From the NCBI GenBank assembly GCA_945883495.1, contig CAMCXS010000011.1, positions 30,323 to 94,322 of the forward strand: a DNA stretch of 64,000 nucleotides. Reading direction: 5' to 3'. This document shows positions 7,151-14,384 of the stretch, piece after piece. This DNA comes from Akkermansia muciniphila. Its GTDB lineage: Bacteria; Verrucomicrobiota; Verrucomicrobiia; Verrucomicrobiales; DEV007. The notes below the pieces were generated by a model, which was not told the DNA's origin, made no database searches, and saw nothing but the letters and a program-made list of their open reading frames with translations. The stretch's first letter is position 1. Every line of letters begins with the position of its first letter. A program made the translations under genes and the position numbers.

Positions 7151-7405
7151 CCGGACGCCGGAACGACGATTCGCCGTTTCGGGAAGTGGCACCGGACGCA
7201 GGAACGACGTTTCCCCCGTTTTGGGGAGTGGCACCGGACGCAGGAACGACGATTCCCCCGTTTCGGGAAATGCCACCGGAAGCGGGAACGACGCTTCCCC
7301 CGAATCGGGAAGTGCTCCCGGACGCCGGAACGACGATTCCCCCGTTTCGGGAAGTGCTTCCGGACGCCGGAAAGGCCATTCCCCCGTTTCGGGAGGTGAA
7401 TCGGA
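7151..7405. repeat. Array of about six 41-42-bp tandem repeats (array 1)
   Basis: Units follow the pattern CGGACGCCGGAACGACGATT CCCCCGTTTCGGGAAGTG, with small changes. The period is 42 bases, a multiple of three, so several frames stay open and give 14-residue periodic peptides such as PDAGTTIPPFREVL. Each unit contains short inverted repeats (TTCCGG/CCGGAA, TTCCC/GGGAA). The array lies immediately downstream of the stop codon of the minus-strand gene 7420-8106. There are no spacers, so it is not CRISPR. Confidence 0.9.
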
Positions 7406-7419
7406 CGCGGGGAAGATGA

Positions 7420-8106
7420 TTACGCCGTTTTCTCGGCGAAATCACCCTTCACCACTTTCGAAGTGTCGGCGCCGGAGCGCTTGGAGGGATAAAGATTGGG
7501 GAAGAGCCGGTCGGCCACGAGGCGGCCCCACTGCTTGCGGGCGTCGAGGTAATTGGCTTCGTATTTCCGGCGCAGGGCGCTTTTTGCGATGTCTTCCTCT
7601 GCTTCGGCGGCTTTTTGGGCGCGAATGGCTTCGCGGTGCATGGTGAGGGCTTCCCGGACCGCTTGGGCGGCTTCACGCAACTTGGCGGCATGAGGCGCCA
7701 GGTCATGTCCGCTGCCGAGCAGGTCCAGTTTCTTGGCCAAGGCATCGACGGCATCTGGCTCATCGGTGCGGGGCAGATCAATGACGGAACTGAAGCCGCC
7801 GCTGGGAAACAGATCGGGAAGAGCTGGCGCGGTGGGGTTTGAGCGGTCGTGCTGCCTCGCCGAATCAAAGAGGTTGCGCACCGCGTCATCCAAATCCCCA
7901 TCCGCCGCCACGACGGCATCGAGGGCCGCCTGCGCATCGAGCACGCGTTCTTCGCAAAGCTGCCGCTTTTGCGCGAGATCGGTGATCAAGGGTTCGATGC
8001 CCTTGATCAGCTCCTCACATCGGTATCGGCGCAGCAAGCGCACGTGACGGCGAGAACCATTGACGACAAGGAAGGCGGAGTCACGCTCCGAAAGCATTCG
8101 AGGCAT
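7420..8106 (-). CDS. Uncharacterised helical protein downstream of the Roc-COR-TIR gene
   Basis: A 228-residue protein I do not recognise. It is strongly helical: residues 35-85 (IKGIEPLITDLAQKRQLCEE...) and about 140-200 (REAAQAVREALTMHREAIRA...) look like long amphipathic or coiled-coil helices. There is no signal peptide or membrane segment. The C-terminus (DRLFPNLYPSKRSGADTSKV) recurs as a decayed fragment at 13893-13980. It lies 125 bases downstream of 8232-11210 on the same strand and could be co-transcribed, so it may be a partner of that protein. Start ATG 8106 is followed soon by a second ATG (MPRM). Confidence 0.6.
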   Translation of the reverse strand: MPRMLSERDSAFLVVNGSRRHVRLLRRYRCEELIKGIEPLITDLAQKRQLCEERVLDAQAALDAVVAADGDLDDAVRNLFDSARQHDRSNPTAPALPDLFPSGGFSSVIDLPRTDEPDAVDALAKKLDLLGSGHDLAPHAAKLREAAQAVREALTMHREAIRAQKAAEAEEDIAKSALRRKYEANYLDARKQWGRLVADRLFPNLYPSKRSGADTSKVVKGDFAEKTA

Positions 8107-8231
8107 AAGATCGGGGAAGTTCGAGTGAAGTGTATCCGGTCAGGAGAATCTTGGCGGATACGGTGAGAATGGGTACCCGGTGAGGTCAAAGATCAAGGGC
8201 GGAATGTGAGGAAATTCGGTTGCCGGGGAGG

Positions 8232-11210
8232 TCATCTCCGGTTGGCCGCCGCCTGGATCATCGCCTCCACGCCGAGCCGGTTGCGGATCTCCGCGAACAC
8301 CGTCTCCGGGCCATCGCTCCACTTTAGGTTGATGGCGAGCCGGTCGGCCAAGCGATCGTGGACGTCGTGGATGTGACCCTTCGCTACCGTGCGCAATTCT
8401 TCGCGCGTGGCAAACGGGCGTGGTTCCCCGGCGTAGATGTCCCACTGTTTCTCATAGGCATCACGCCCGTCCGCCTCCCGGATGCGGCTTCCCGGGATTT
8501 CCACCGGGATGACAAAGTCATTGAAGCGGTTCCCGTCCAGGCACTTTTCGTAGACGGCGTGCAGCTCGTGGATGCAATACGGTCGGCCCCAATACCGGTC
8601 GCTGTGGAGAAGGATCACCTTGTCCGCCGCCCCGGCGCTCGCGGTGAACTCTTTGATGCTTTCCCCGCTCTCCAGCTCCCGTTTGTCCCGGATCACCTCG
8701 ATGAACTGCTCGAACTGCCGCAGATGGTTCTCCACGGCATCCACCGGGGCTTCGATCCCGGTTCCGTCCACGTCCCGCGCATAGCTGAGGAAGACCTTGA
8801 GCCGGTGCCGCCGTTCCCCCAGGGCTTGGGCGGTGTTCTCCGGCGGACGGCCTTCGGATTCCGGCAAGAACCCGATGAGGAAGTCTTTCACCTCAGCCAA
8901 CCGTTCTTTTGCCTTCGGACCCTGCACATAGAGATCAAACGTGCCGCCGAGCCCCCGGGCCTGTGGCTTGAACCGGACGAGGATGCGTTGGCCTTCTTGG
9001 TTCTCCCAAAAGAGTGCCTTCTTCGCATAACTGGCAGCGCTGCCGTAGTATTCCCCGGCCTGGGTGAGGAAGCTTTGCCAATGCCGTTTGTGGACCCCGG
9101 CTGAGGGCACCGACGTAGAATCATCGCTCGGCGTGACCGCTTCCATCCACTCCAAAGGGGCCTCTGGCAAATGCTCAAAGCTGACGTAAACCGCTTCTTT
9201 GCCCCAGGCGTCCTTCTTGTCCCGCAGTTGGATGCAGAGCCCGCATTGGCGCATGAAGGAGAGCAGCAGTTCGTGGGACTCCTCGGGATAGCCGCATCGT
9301 TTCCATTCCGAGGCCAGCTCGGAGAGTTTGAAGCGGCCCTGGTTCCCGGTCAGCCACGCATAGACCGCCGCCTTGCGCTGCAAGATGGCGTAGAGCCCTT
9401 CCAAGGCCCAACGTTGTCCCACGATGACCCGGCATTCGAAGAGATCCTTCTTCCAATAGACCCAACCGCTGTGGGTGAGGAATTCCAAGGTGCGCTCCAC
9501 GCGCCGCTCTTGCCCCAGATCGAAGCGGCGCTGCTTCCACTTCTCCCGCAGTTTGGCATACTGTGCCCCGGACGCTTTAGGAATCGCGGTTTCCAGTTCT
9601 TTGCGGAACCGGTCCATCGGCATCTGCCGGTAGGTCTCCACGAACTTGGCGGCCGTTTTCGGATCATTGAGCCGGGTGACCCAGCCTTCCACCAGGTCTT
9701 GAGCCACTTCCCAGTAGGAGGGCACCGCCGTTCCTTGGGCCTGGATCAGATCGATGACATTCTTGTCGAGCCAGTTCTTCAGCTTTCCCATCTCCCCCTG
9801 CTGCCGGAGGGAATCGACGTAATAGCACTCGATGGCCGCGTGGTACGCTTCTGGGATCTCCCGCCTCCAACGTGCTTCCAGTTCCGGGGAGGACGCTGTC
9901 TTTTGGGAGCAGACCAGGGCGATCCGTGGTTTGCGGGGCTTGCAGGCTTGGTGGATGAAATCCAGCCAGTAGCTCAAGGGACGCCGCTCGTCCTGATACC
10001 CGCCGTCGTAGGCATCCGTGGGCGGGGCGTCGCCCTGATCCGGATTCCAGACCACCACGAACAAGCTGCCGGTGTTCATGAAGAGCTGGTGGGTATTGTG
10101 GTAAATCTCCTGCCCGCCAAAGTCCCAAATGTGGAGGTGGGTCGGGTCTTCCGCCGGTCCCACTTGGTAATCGAAGAACTGAATCCCGTTGGTGCTGAGC
10201 GGCTTGTTCGTCTCGCTGACTGGTTGGCCATGGAGCGGCGCGTTCGCCAAAGCGTGGGCCAGACAGCTTTTCCCGGCGCCTCCGTTGCCCAGGATGAGCA
10301 GCTTGCAGCGCTTCACCGTTCCTTTCCCCACTTCCTCCACGTCCTTGAAAAAAGCCCGGGTCCGCTGCGCCACGTTCTCGTCCGCATCCGCTCCATGTTC
10401 GGAAGCTGGCGGCACCAAAATCCCCGAGCCGTGCAGATAGAGCGTGCGGGGGCGCGGTGTCTGAGTGGGTTCCTTGGGGATGGGCGGGAGCTTGGGAAGC
10501 ACGGTCAGTTTTTCCATTCCGCGCAGATCCACGCAATCTAGTTCCCCGTGCAGCGGTGGCAAAGGACCCGGCAAGGCCGCGACTCCGCGGAGGGTGATGC
10601 GCCGCAGATGGGGCGGCCATTGCTTGGGCAGGTTTTGGAGGCCGGTGCAGCCGTCCAAGCGGGCGTCCACCAAGCTCTCCGGCCACTGGTCCAGGCGTAC
10701 CAGTTGGGAACAACCGGAGAGATTCAAGAACCGCAGCCGCGGCGCCCGGCTCTGCACCAACGTCACCATCCAACCGGCATCCAGGGCCGCGCATTCCTTC
10801 AGGCTGAGATCCGTGAGCACTGGGAAAGCTCCATCGGCCGGGATTCCGCGCAGACGGGGCAAGGTTTCCAGCACCATGGTCCCCAACGCAGCGGTGGGGA
10901 GCGGCGGGATCGTTTCCAAATCCCGACACCGGCGCACGTCCAATGCCTGGAGACCGGCGGGCAAGTCCGGCAAAGTGGTCAATCCCTTCAGCCCCCAGAG
11001 ATGCAAGTGCGTCAGCCGGGGGAACAACGCGGCCAGATCCGGCGGAAGCGTGGCGGCCTCGACCGATTTGTTCGCGTCGGGTTGTCCCAATACGATCTTG
11101 GTGACGCGGTGGCGGAATCCTTCCTCCAACGCCAGCCAGTCCGGCACCTGATCGGGCGAAAAGAGAGCTTCATCCTGGGGGGCGGTGGCGGAGGCAGGGC
11201 GCGTGCTCAT
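8232..11210 (-). CDS. Leucine-rich repeat-Roc GTPase-COR-TIR protein
   Basis: A 992-residue ROCO-type protein. Residues ~60-260 are degenerate leucine-rich repeats (LTHLHLWGLKGLTTLPDLPA, LRFLNLSGCSQL). The Roc GTPase follows, with P-loop GNGGAGKS (308-315) and switch WDFGGQE (362-368). Residues ~470-800 are COR-like with winged-helix character. From about 804 a TIR domain begins (LKVFLSYARD), with the Y-C-x2-E motif at E882 in the place of the catalytic glutamate. ROCO proteins work as GTP-regulated dimers. A C-terminal TIR effector on a Roc-COR switch suggests a sensor that cleaves NAD or signals when the repeats bind a ligand; this is inference. Cytoplasmic, with no membrane segment. Confidence 0.85.
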   Translation of the reverse strand: MSTRPASATAPQDEALFSPDQVPDWLALEEGFRHRVTKIVLGQPDANKSVEAATLPPDLAALFPRLTHLHLWGLKGLTTLPDLPAGLQALDVRRCRDLETIPPLPTAALGTMVLETLPRLRGIPADGAFPVLTDLSLKECAALDAGWMVTLVQSRAPRLRFLNLSGCSQLVRLDQWPESLVDARLDGCTGLQNLPKQWPPHLRRITLRGVAALPGPLPPLHGELDCVDLRGMEKLTVLPKLPPIPKEPTQTPRPRTLYLHGSGILVPPASEHGADADENVAQRTRAFFKDVEEVGKGTVKRCKLLILGNGGAGKSCLAHALANAPLHGQPVSETNKPLSTNGIQFFDYQVGPAEDPTHLHIWDFGGQEIYHNTHQLFMNTGSLFVVVWNPDQGDAPPTDAYDGGYQDERRPLSYWLDFIHQACKPRKPRIALVCSQKTASSPELEARWRREIPEAYHAAIECYYVDSLRQQGEMGKLKNWLDKNVIDLIQAQGTAVPSYWEVAQDLVEGWVTRLNDPKTAAKFVETYRQMPMDRFRKELETAIPKASGAQYAKLREKWKQRRFDLGQERRVERTLEFLTHSGWVYWKKDLFECRVIVGQRWALEGLYAILQRKAAVYAWLTGNQGRFKLSELASEWKRCGYPEESHELLLSFMRQCGLCIQLRDKKDAWGKEAVYVSFEHLPEAPLEWMEAVTPSDDSTSVPSAGVHKRHWQSFLTQAGEYYGSAASYAKKALFWENQEGQRILVRFKPQARGLGGTFDLYVQGPKAKERLAEVKDFLIGFLPESEGRPPENTAQALGERRHRLKVFLSYARDVDGTGIEAPVDAVENHLRQFEQFIEVIRDKRELESGESIKEFTASAGAADKVILLHSDRYWGRPYCIHELHAVYEKCLDGNRFNDFVIPVEIPGSRIREADGRDAYEKQWDIYAGEPRPFATREELRTVAKGHIHDVHDRLADRLAINLKWSDGPETVFAEIRNRLGVEAMIQAAANRR

Positions 11211-11337
11211 GGCGCCCTCACGTTTGCCTCAACCCTGGAAAATGTCCAAAGCAACCAATCGAGCCAGGAAAGCGGTCAGCCGGAACGATTTCACCACGAA
11301 GCGCGCGAAGAGACACGAAGGATGGAAATGCAGGCCT

Positions 11338-11660
11338 GAAAGGCCGAAACAAGGTAGCCCAGGCCGGAGGGCGCCTTTGGCGACCGCAGGCCTGGGAATC
11401 TGGATCCAATCGGTTTCCGTCCTGAAGGGGCGGGACAACCCGGTCGATCCGCCGATTGTCTCGCGCTTTCAGCGCTTCGGTCTTTCCTTTTGAGGATCCC
11501 AGGGCTTTGCCCTGGGCTGTCCTGTCCCGGCCCGTTGGGCCTGTGGGTGCGTGGGAAGTGCAGGGACTTCGGCGAACGCTCAACTTCCAATTTTCAACTT
11601 CCAATCTTCAATATTCAACTCGCGCAGCGTCCCGGCCCGTTGGGCCTCGTGGAATCGTCA
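11338..11660. repeat. REP-like mosaic between the ROCO gene and the FGE gene
   Basis: The 543-base gap 11211-11753 has no convincing gene. It holds short inverted repeats such as CCCAGGCC...GGCCTGGG and CCCAGGGCTTTGCCCTGGG. The 17-mer CCCGGCCCGTTGGGCCT occurs twice (about 11526 and 11631). Between these copies lies a T/A-rich run of (TTTTCAACTTCCAAT)-like units at 11580-11620. Such boilerplate repeats are common between genes in this group of bacteria. From 11661 to the next ATG nothing is seen except AAGGAAAA, a likely ribosome-binding site. Confidence 0.6.
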
Positions 11661-11753
11661 CTTACCATTCCCGGGATCCTTTCTCCCTAGGCTCCCAGAC
11701 GCCCCACTTGCACACCCCACATCCTCGCGTGTAAGGAAAACCCGCCGCAATCC

Positions 11754-12554
11754 ATGAAGCCCTCCCGGCCCCTCACGCTCCACCTGACCCGTCCGTTCTT
11801 CGGCGGCGGAGTGACCATGGTCTTCCGCCGCATCCCGGCGGTGCGCTTTGTGATGGGGGCGCGGGGGGAATACGAGGATGAAGAACCGCCGCACGAGGTC
11901 GAACTCACCCGGGATTACTGGATGGCGGAAACGCCGGTGACGCAGCGGCAGTTCGCGGTGTGGACGAAGGCGGCCAAGATCCAGCACGAGAACCATTTTA
12001 AGGACAAACCCGATCACCCTGCGGAAAACATGGATTGGAATGAAGCGACCGCGTTTTGCCAATGGTTGACGAAGGGATGCCGGGGTGGAATCCCCAAAGG
12101 GATGGTGGCGCGCTTGCCGACGGAGGCGGAGTGGGAGCGCGCGTGCCGGTCCGGGACGGATTCGCAGACAACGGACTCGGAGTATTGGAGCGGGGATGGA
12201 GTGGGTGCGTTGGCCGAAGCAGGGTGGTTCAACAAGAACTCAAACTCTTCGACCCAGCCGGTGCGTGCCAAAGCCGCCAACGGTTTCGGGCTTTACGACA
12301 TGCATGGAAATGTCTGGGAGTGGTGCGCTGATGCGTGGGACGACCGGGCCTACGCGAGACGAGTGAGCGGCTTCCAAGATCCTTACAACGCGCCGCGCGA
12401 AGAGGACCCGTATCGCGTGCCGCGCGGCGGCTCGTGGGGCATCTCCGCCGGGTACTGCCGTTCCGGCTTTCGGGCTAGGAGGAGGCTGAACAGGCGGTAC
12501 GGGGACCAGGGGTTTCGGGTCTGTTTGGGGCGCGATCTGGCGGAGCCGTCTTGA
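11754..12554 (+). CDS. Stand-alone FGE-sulfatase domain protein (non-catalytic type)
   Basis: A 266-residue protein that is almost all FGE domain: FRRIPAVRFVMGARGEYEDE, DYWMAETPVTQRQFAVW, RLPTEAEWERACRSG, FGLYDMHGNVWEWC, then PRGGSWGISAGYCRSGFRAR and GFRVC. No signal peptide or membrane segment is seen. The two catalytic cysteines of true formylglycine-generating enzymes are not at their expected positions by hand alignment, so sulfatase maturation is unlikely despite sulfatase genes nearby. The C-terminal scaffold is lectin-like, as in retroelement-diversified proteins. AAGGAAAA about 14 bases upstream supports ATG 11754. A decayed paralogue lies at 13141. Confidence 0.8.
   Translation: MKPSRPLTLHLTRPFFGGGVTMVFRRIPAVRFVMGARGEYEDEEPPHEVELTRDYWMAETPVTQRQFAVWTKAAKIQHENHFKDKPDHPAENMDWNEATAFCQWLTKGCRGGIPKGMVARLPTEAEWERACRSGTDSQTTDSEYWSGDGVGALAEAGWFNKNSNSSTQPVRAKAANGFGLYDMHGNVWEWCADAWDDRAYARRVSGFQDPYNAPREEDPYRVPRGGSWGISAGYCRSGFRARRRLNRRYGDQGFRVCLGRDLAEPS
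12420..12525 (+). other. Variable-region-like 3' end of the FGE domain, copy C
   Basis: It encodes RGGSWGISAGYCRSGFR through GDQGFRVC. It keeps the same fixed scaffold as copies A and B (GGSW, A, CRS, R, GFR) but differs at interposed positions, with AGG-rich codons (ARRRLNRRYGDQ). DNA similarity to A and B is low outside the scaffold, so it may be an older or independent copy. Confidence 0.3.
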
Positions 12555-12678
12555 ATCCATCCGGAAGAAAAACAACAAGCGGAGGTCCCAGCCCGGGCCG
12601 AGCAAGGAGCGCGCGTAGCGGAATTCCCGAGAATTCCGATTCGACGCCGCCGGACTGGGATGGGACCGGAGCGGGCGT

Positions 12679-12790
12679 CGGAGTGCTGAGACTTGTCTCA
12701 GCCTTCCGGTCCGAAGCTCGCTGAGGAACCACGAGTCCAATTCGTCGGCAAGCCTCCTCCGAAAAGCGGCGACAAGTCGCCTGCAGTCCA
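12679..12790. repeat. Palindromic element, copy 4 (degenerate)
   Basis: The order TCGGAGTGCTGAGACTTGTC, then CCGAAGCTCGCTGAGG, a centre, TCGTCGGCAAGC and CGGCGACAAGTCGCCTGCAG matches the other palindromic copies with many changes. The inner arms no longer pair fully. It lies ~125 bases after the FGE gene. The rest of the 586-base gap 12555-13140 holds an AATTCCCGAGAATTCC palindrome, the inverted repeat at 12998, and no recognisable gene. Confidence 0.6.
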
Positions 12791-12997
12791 AGGCAGAAGC
12801 GGAGATTGCACTCACTGGAAGACCAAATCGCGAAAGTAGGGTAGGGTGACGGCAACTACGTCGGTCGATTTCGCTCCATGGTTCGAGGCTGGCAAAGGTT
12901 GCGCGGCCGTTACTAAATCCGGTTGTGTTCAACCACAGTGCAGATTCTTAACTGTCACCTTCTTAGTTGTCTCCTGTGCGCCGGAACGATGGGTTAC

Positions 12998-13070
12998 GGT
13001 CGGATCACAGATCCAACCTACGAAACTGACGCGACTAGCCTTCAACGTAGGTTGGACCTGTGGCCCGACC
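12998..13070. repeat. Inverted repeat with 25-base arms
   Basis: The left arm GGTCGGATCACAGATCCAAC CTACG (12998-13022) pairs with the right arm CGTAGGTTGGACCTGTGGCC CGACC (13046-13070) with about four mismatches across a 23-base loop. It is a REP/MITE-like hairpin of a type unrelated to the ~115-bp palindromes. Confidence 0.8.
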
Positions 13071-13140
13071 GATCCAGTCTCACAAAACCGAGGATTGGCC
13101 CTTCAGCTTCGCGGCGCGTAGTGGAATTCCTCCCCGATCT

Positions 13141-13567
13141 ATGCAACACGAGCGGCCGATCACGCTCCATCTGACCCGCGCGCTCGGTAGGGGAGGTGTG
13201 GCGATGGGATTCCGTCGGATTCCCGCGGGCCGCTTTGTCATGGGATCGCGAGGTCAATGCGATTGGGAGGAACCACCACACCAAGTCCAGATCACTCGGC
13301 ACTACTGGATGGGGGAAACCCCGGTGACCCAGCGCCAGTTTGCCGTGTGGACGCAGATGGAAGCGATCAAGCATCGGAACTCCTTCCAGAACATGGACAA
13401 TCACCCGGCTGAAGACTTGGTCTGGGACGACGCCGTCGCCTTTGGCCAGTGGCTGACCGTGCGCCTGCCGGACTGGCGGCAGCCCGCATGATCGCACTGG
13501 ACGCCGGGGTTTTCGTGTCTGTTTGGGTTTCCCTTTGCCGGGGCTTGACGGAAACGAGCGGCGGTGA
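13141..13567 (+). pseudogene. Decayed paralogue of the stand-alone FGE protein (internal deletion)
   Basis: From ATG 13141 the residues closely match the 11754 protein (RPITLHLTRALGRGG, FRRIPAGRFVMGSRG, ETPVTQRQFAVWTQ, NHPAEDLVWDDAVAFGQWLT). After QWLT the match stops and a TGA follows at 13489-13491. A remnant of the extreme C-terminus (RRGFRVCLG) lies at 13502-13528 in another frame, ending 13567. About 120 codons between are deleted, including the lectin scaffold. It cannot fold as an FGE domain. Confidence 0.8.
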
Positions 13568-13618
13568 GTCAGCCGGAAGCCCGTCTGTGACCTGATGGTT
13601 CCGCCTGCGGAATGCCCC

Positions 13619-13890
13619 TAAGGACGCGGGAACGCGCATTCCGAAGTTTCGGGAGCGGCGCGGGGACGCGGGAAAGACGATGCTGAAATTTCGGGAAAGG
13701 CACTCGGATGCGGGAAGAACGGTTCCGCAGCTTCAGGAACGGCTACCGGACGCAGCCGTGAGCGCTCCGCCGTTTCGGGACGGGCGATCCGACGCAGGAA
13801 AGACGAGTCCTCCGATTCAGGAAGCGCTACCTGACGCCGGAAAGACCGTTCCCCCGTTTCGGGAGCGCGAACGGACGAAACAAAGACGAT
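13619..13890. repeat. Array of about six degenerate ~42-bp tandem repeats (array 2)
   Basis: Units such as CCTGACGCCGGAAAGACCGT TCCCCCGTTTCGGGAGCG repeat every ~42 bases. They are clearly related to array 1 (7151-7405) but more diverged from one another. Like array 1 the array abuts a copy of the 3' end of the 7420-8106 gene family. Short inverted repeats are kept in part. No spacers. Confidence 0.85.
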
Positions 13891-13892
13891 TC

Positions 13893-13980
13893 CACCATTT
13901 TCTCTGCGAATTCTCCCTTCGCCACTTTGGATGTGTCGGAGCCGGAACGTTTCGTGGGGAGGAGATTGGGCCGCGCGCGT
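13893..13980 (-). pseudogene. 3'-end remnant of the 7420-8106 gene family
   Basis: Read on the minus strand it encodes RPNLLPTKRSGSDTSKVAKG EFAEK, matching the last residues of the intact protein (FPNLYPSKRSGADTSKVVKG DFAEK). The stop codon is lost (TAA became GAA) and nothing upstream matches. Together with array 2 it shows that gene end and array were copied as one unit. Confidence 0.75.
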
Positions 13981-14041
13981 TGGAAACCGAGTGACATCAC
14001 CCACCGCCTGAGCGATGGGCTACGGCATGACGGTGGAGCGG

Positions 14042-14380
14042 ATGAAATATGTGATTTGGGCGGTGGATATGAGCCGCGCGGTGGGGTTTTACACTGGGGT
14101 ACTGGGCGGGAAGCTGCTGAAGCAGAATGAGGTGATCAGCGAGGTGGAGATCTGTGGCGGCATCATTGGGATTCACGGTGGTGGCGAGGGTGGCCGGACT
14201 TGGACGGGATTGAGTTTTCAGGTGCCGGATGTGATCGCGGGCGCGGCGGAGATTGTGGCGGCGGGCGGTCAGTTGGTGCGGGAACCTCAGCCGGAAAACG
14301 GCGAGCCGCCGCATCTGGCGATGTGCGTGGACCCGGAAGGCAATGAGATCATGCTGACGCGCAAGCGCCACGCGGCGTGA
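14042..14380 (+). CDS. VOC-family (glyoxalase/bleomycin resistance fold) protein
   Basis: A 112-residue single VOC domain: MKYVIWAVDMSRAVGFYTGV ... AEIVAAGGQLVREPQ ... MCVDPEGNEIML. The final PEGNEI carries the usual metal-binding Glu. I chose ATG 14042 because the conserved fold starts there and GGTGGAG lies a few bases upstream; the frame is open to ATG 14015. The substrate is unknown. It ends 4 bases before the convergent sulfatase gene and marks the right border of the island. Confidence 0.8.
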   Translation: MKYVIWAVDMSRAVGFYTGVLGGKLLKQNEVISEVEICGGIIGIHGGGEGGRTWTGLSFQVPDVIAGAAEIVAAGGQLVREPQPENGEPPHLAMCVDPEGNEIMLTRKRHAA

Positions 14381-14384
14381 GCCA

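Noticed and set aside
7151..7405. CRISPR array
   Set aside because: Units are head-to-tail with no unique spacers and no cas genes are nearby; the same holds for 13619-13890.
7072..7419. Plus-strand frame through array 1 giving 14-residue repeats
   Set aside because: The 42-bp period keeps several frames open on both strands; there is no conserved start or ribosome-binding site, and the first unit is out of phase with the rest.
9171..10541. 456-codon plus-strand frame inside the Roc-COR-TIR gene
   Set aside because: Antisense shadow; the minus strand encodes intact P-loop, switch and TIR motifs.
475..12554. FGE-domain proteins as maturases for the two sulfatases nearby
   Set aside because: By hand alignment the two catalytic cysteines of formylglycine-generating enzymes are replaced, and two of the domains are fused to TIR modules.
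12846..13121. Short plus-strand frame in the gap before the FGE pseudogene
   Set aside because: It spans the 25-base inverted repeat, has no homology and no ribosome-binding site.
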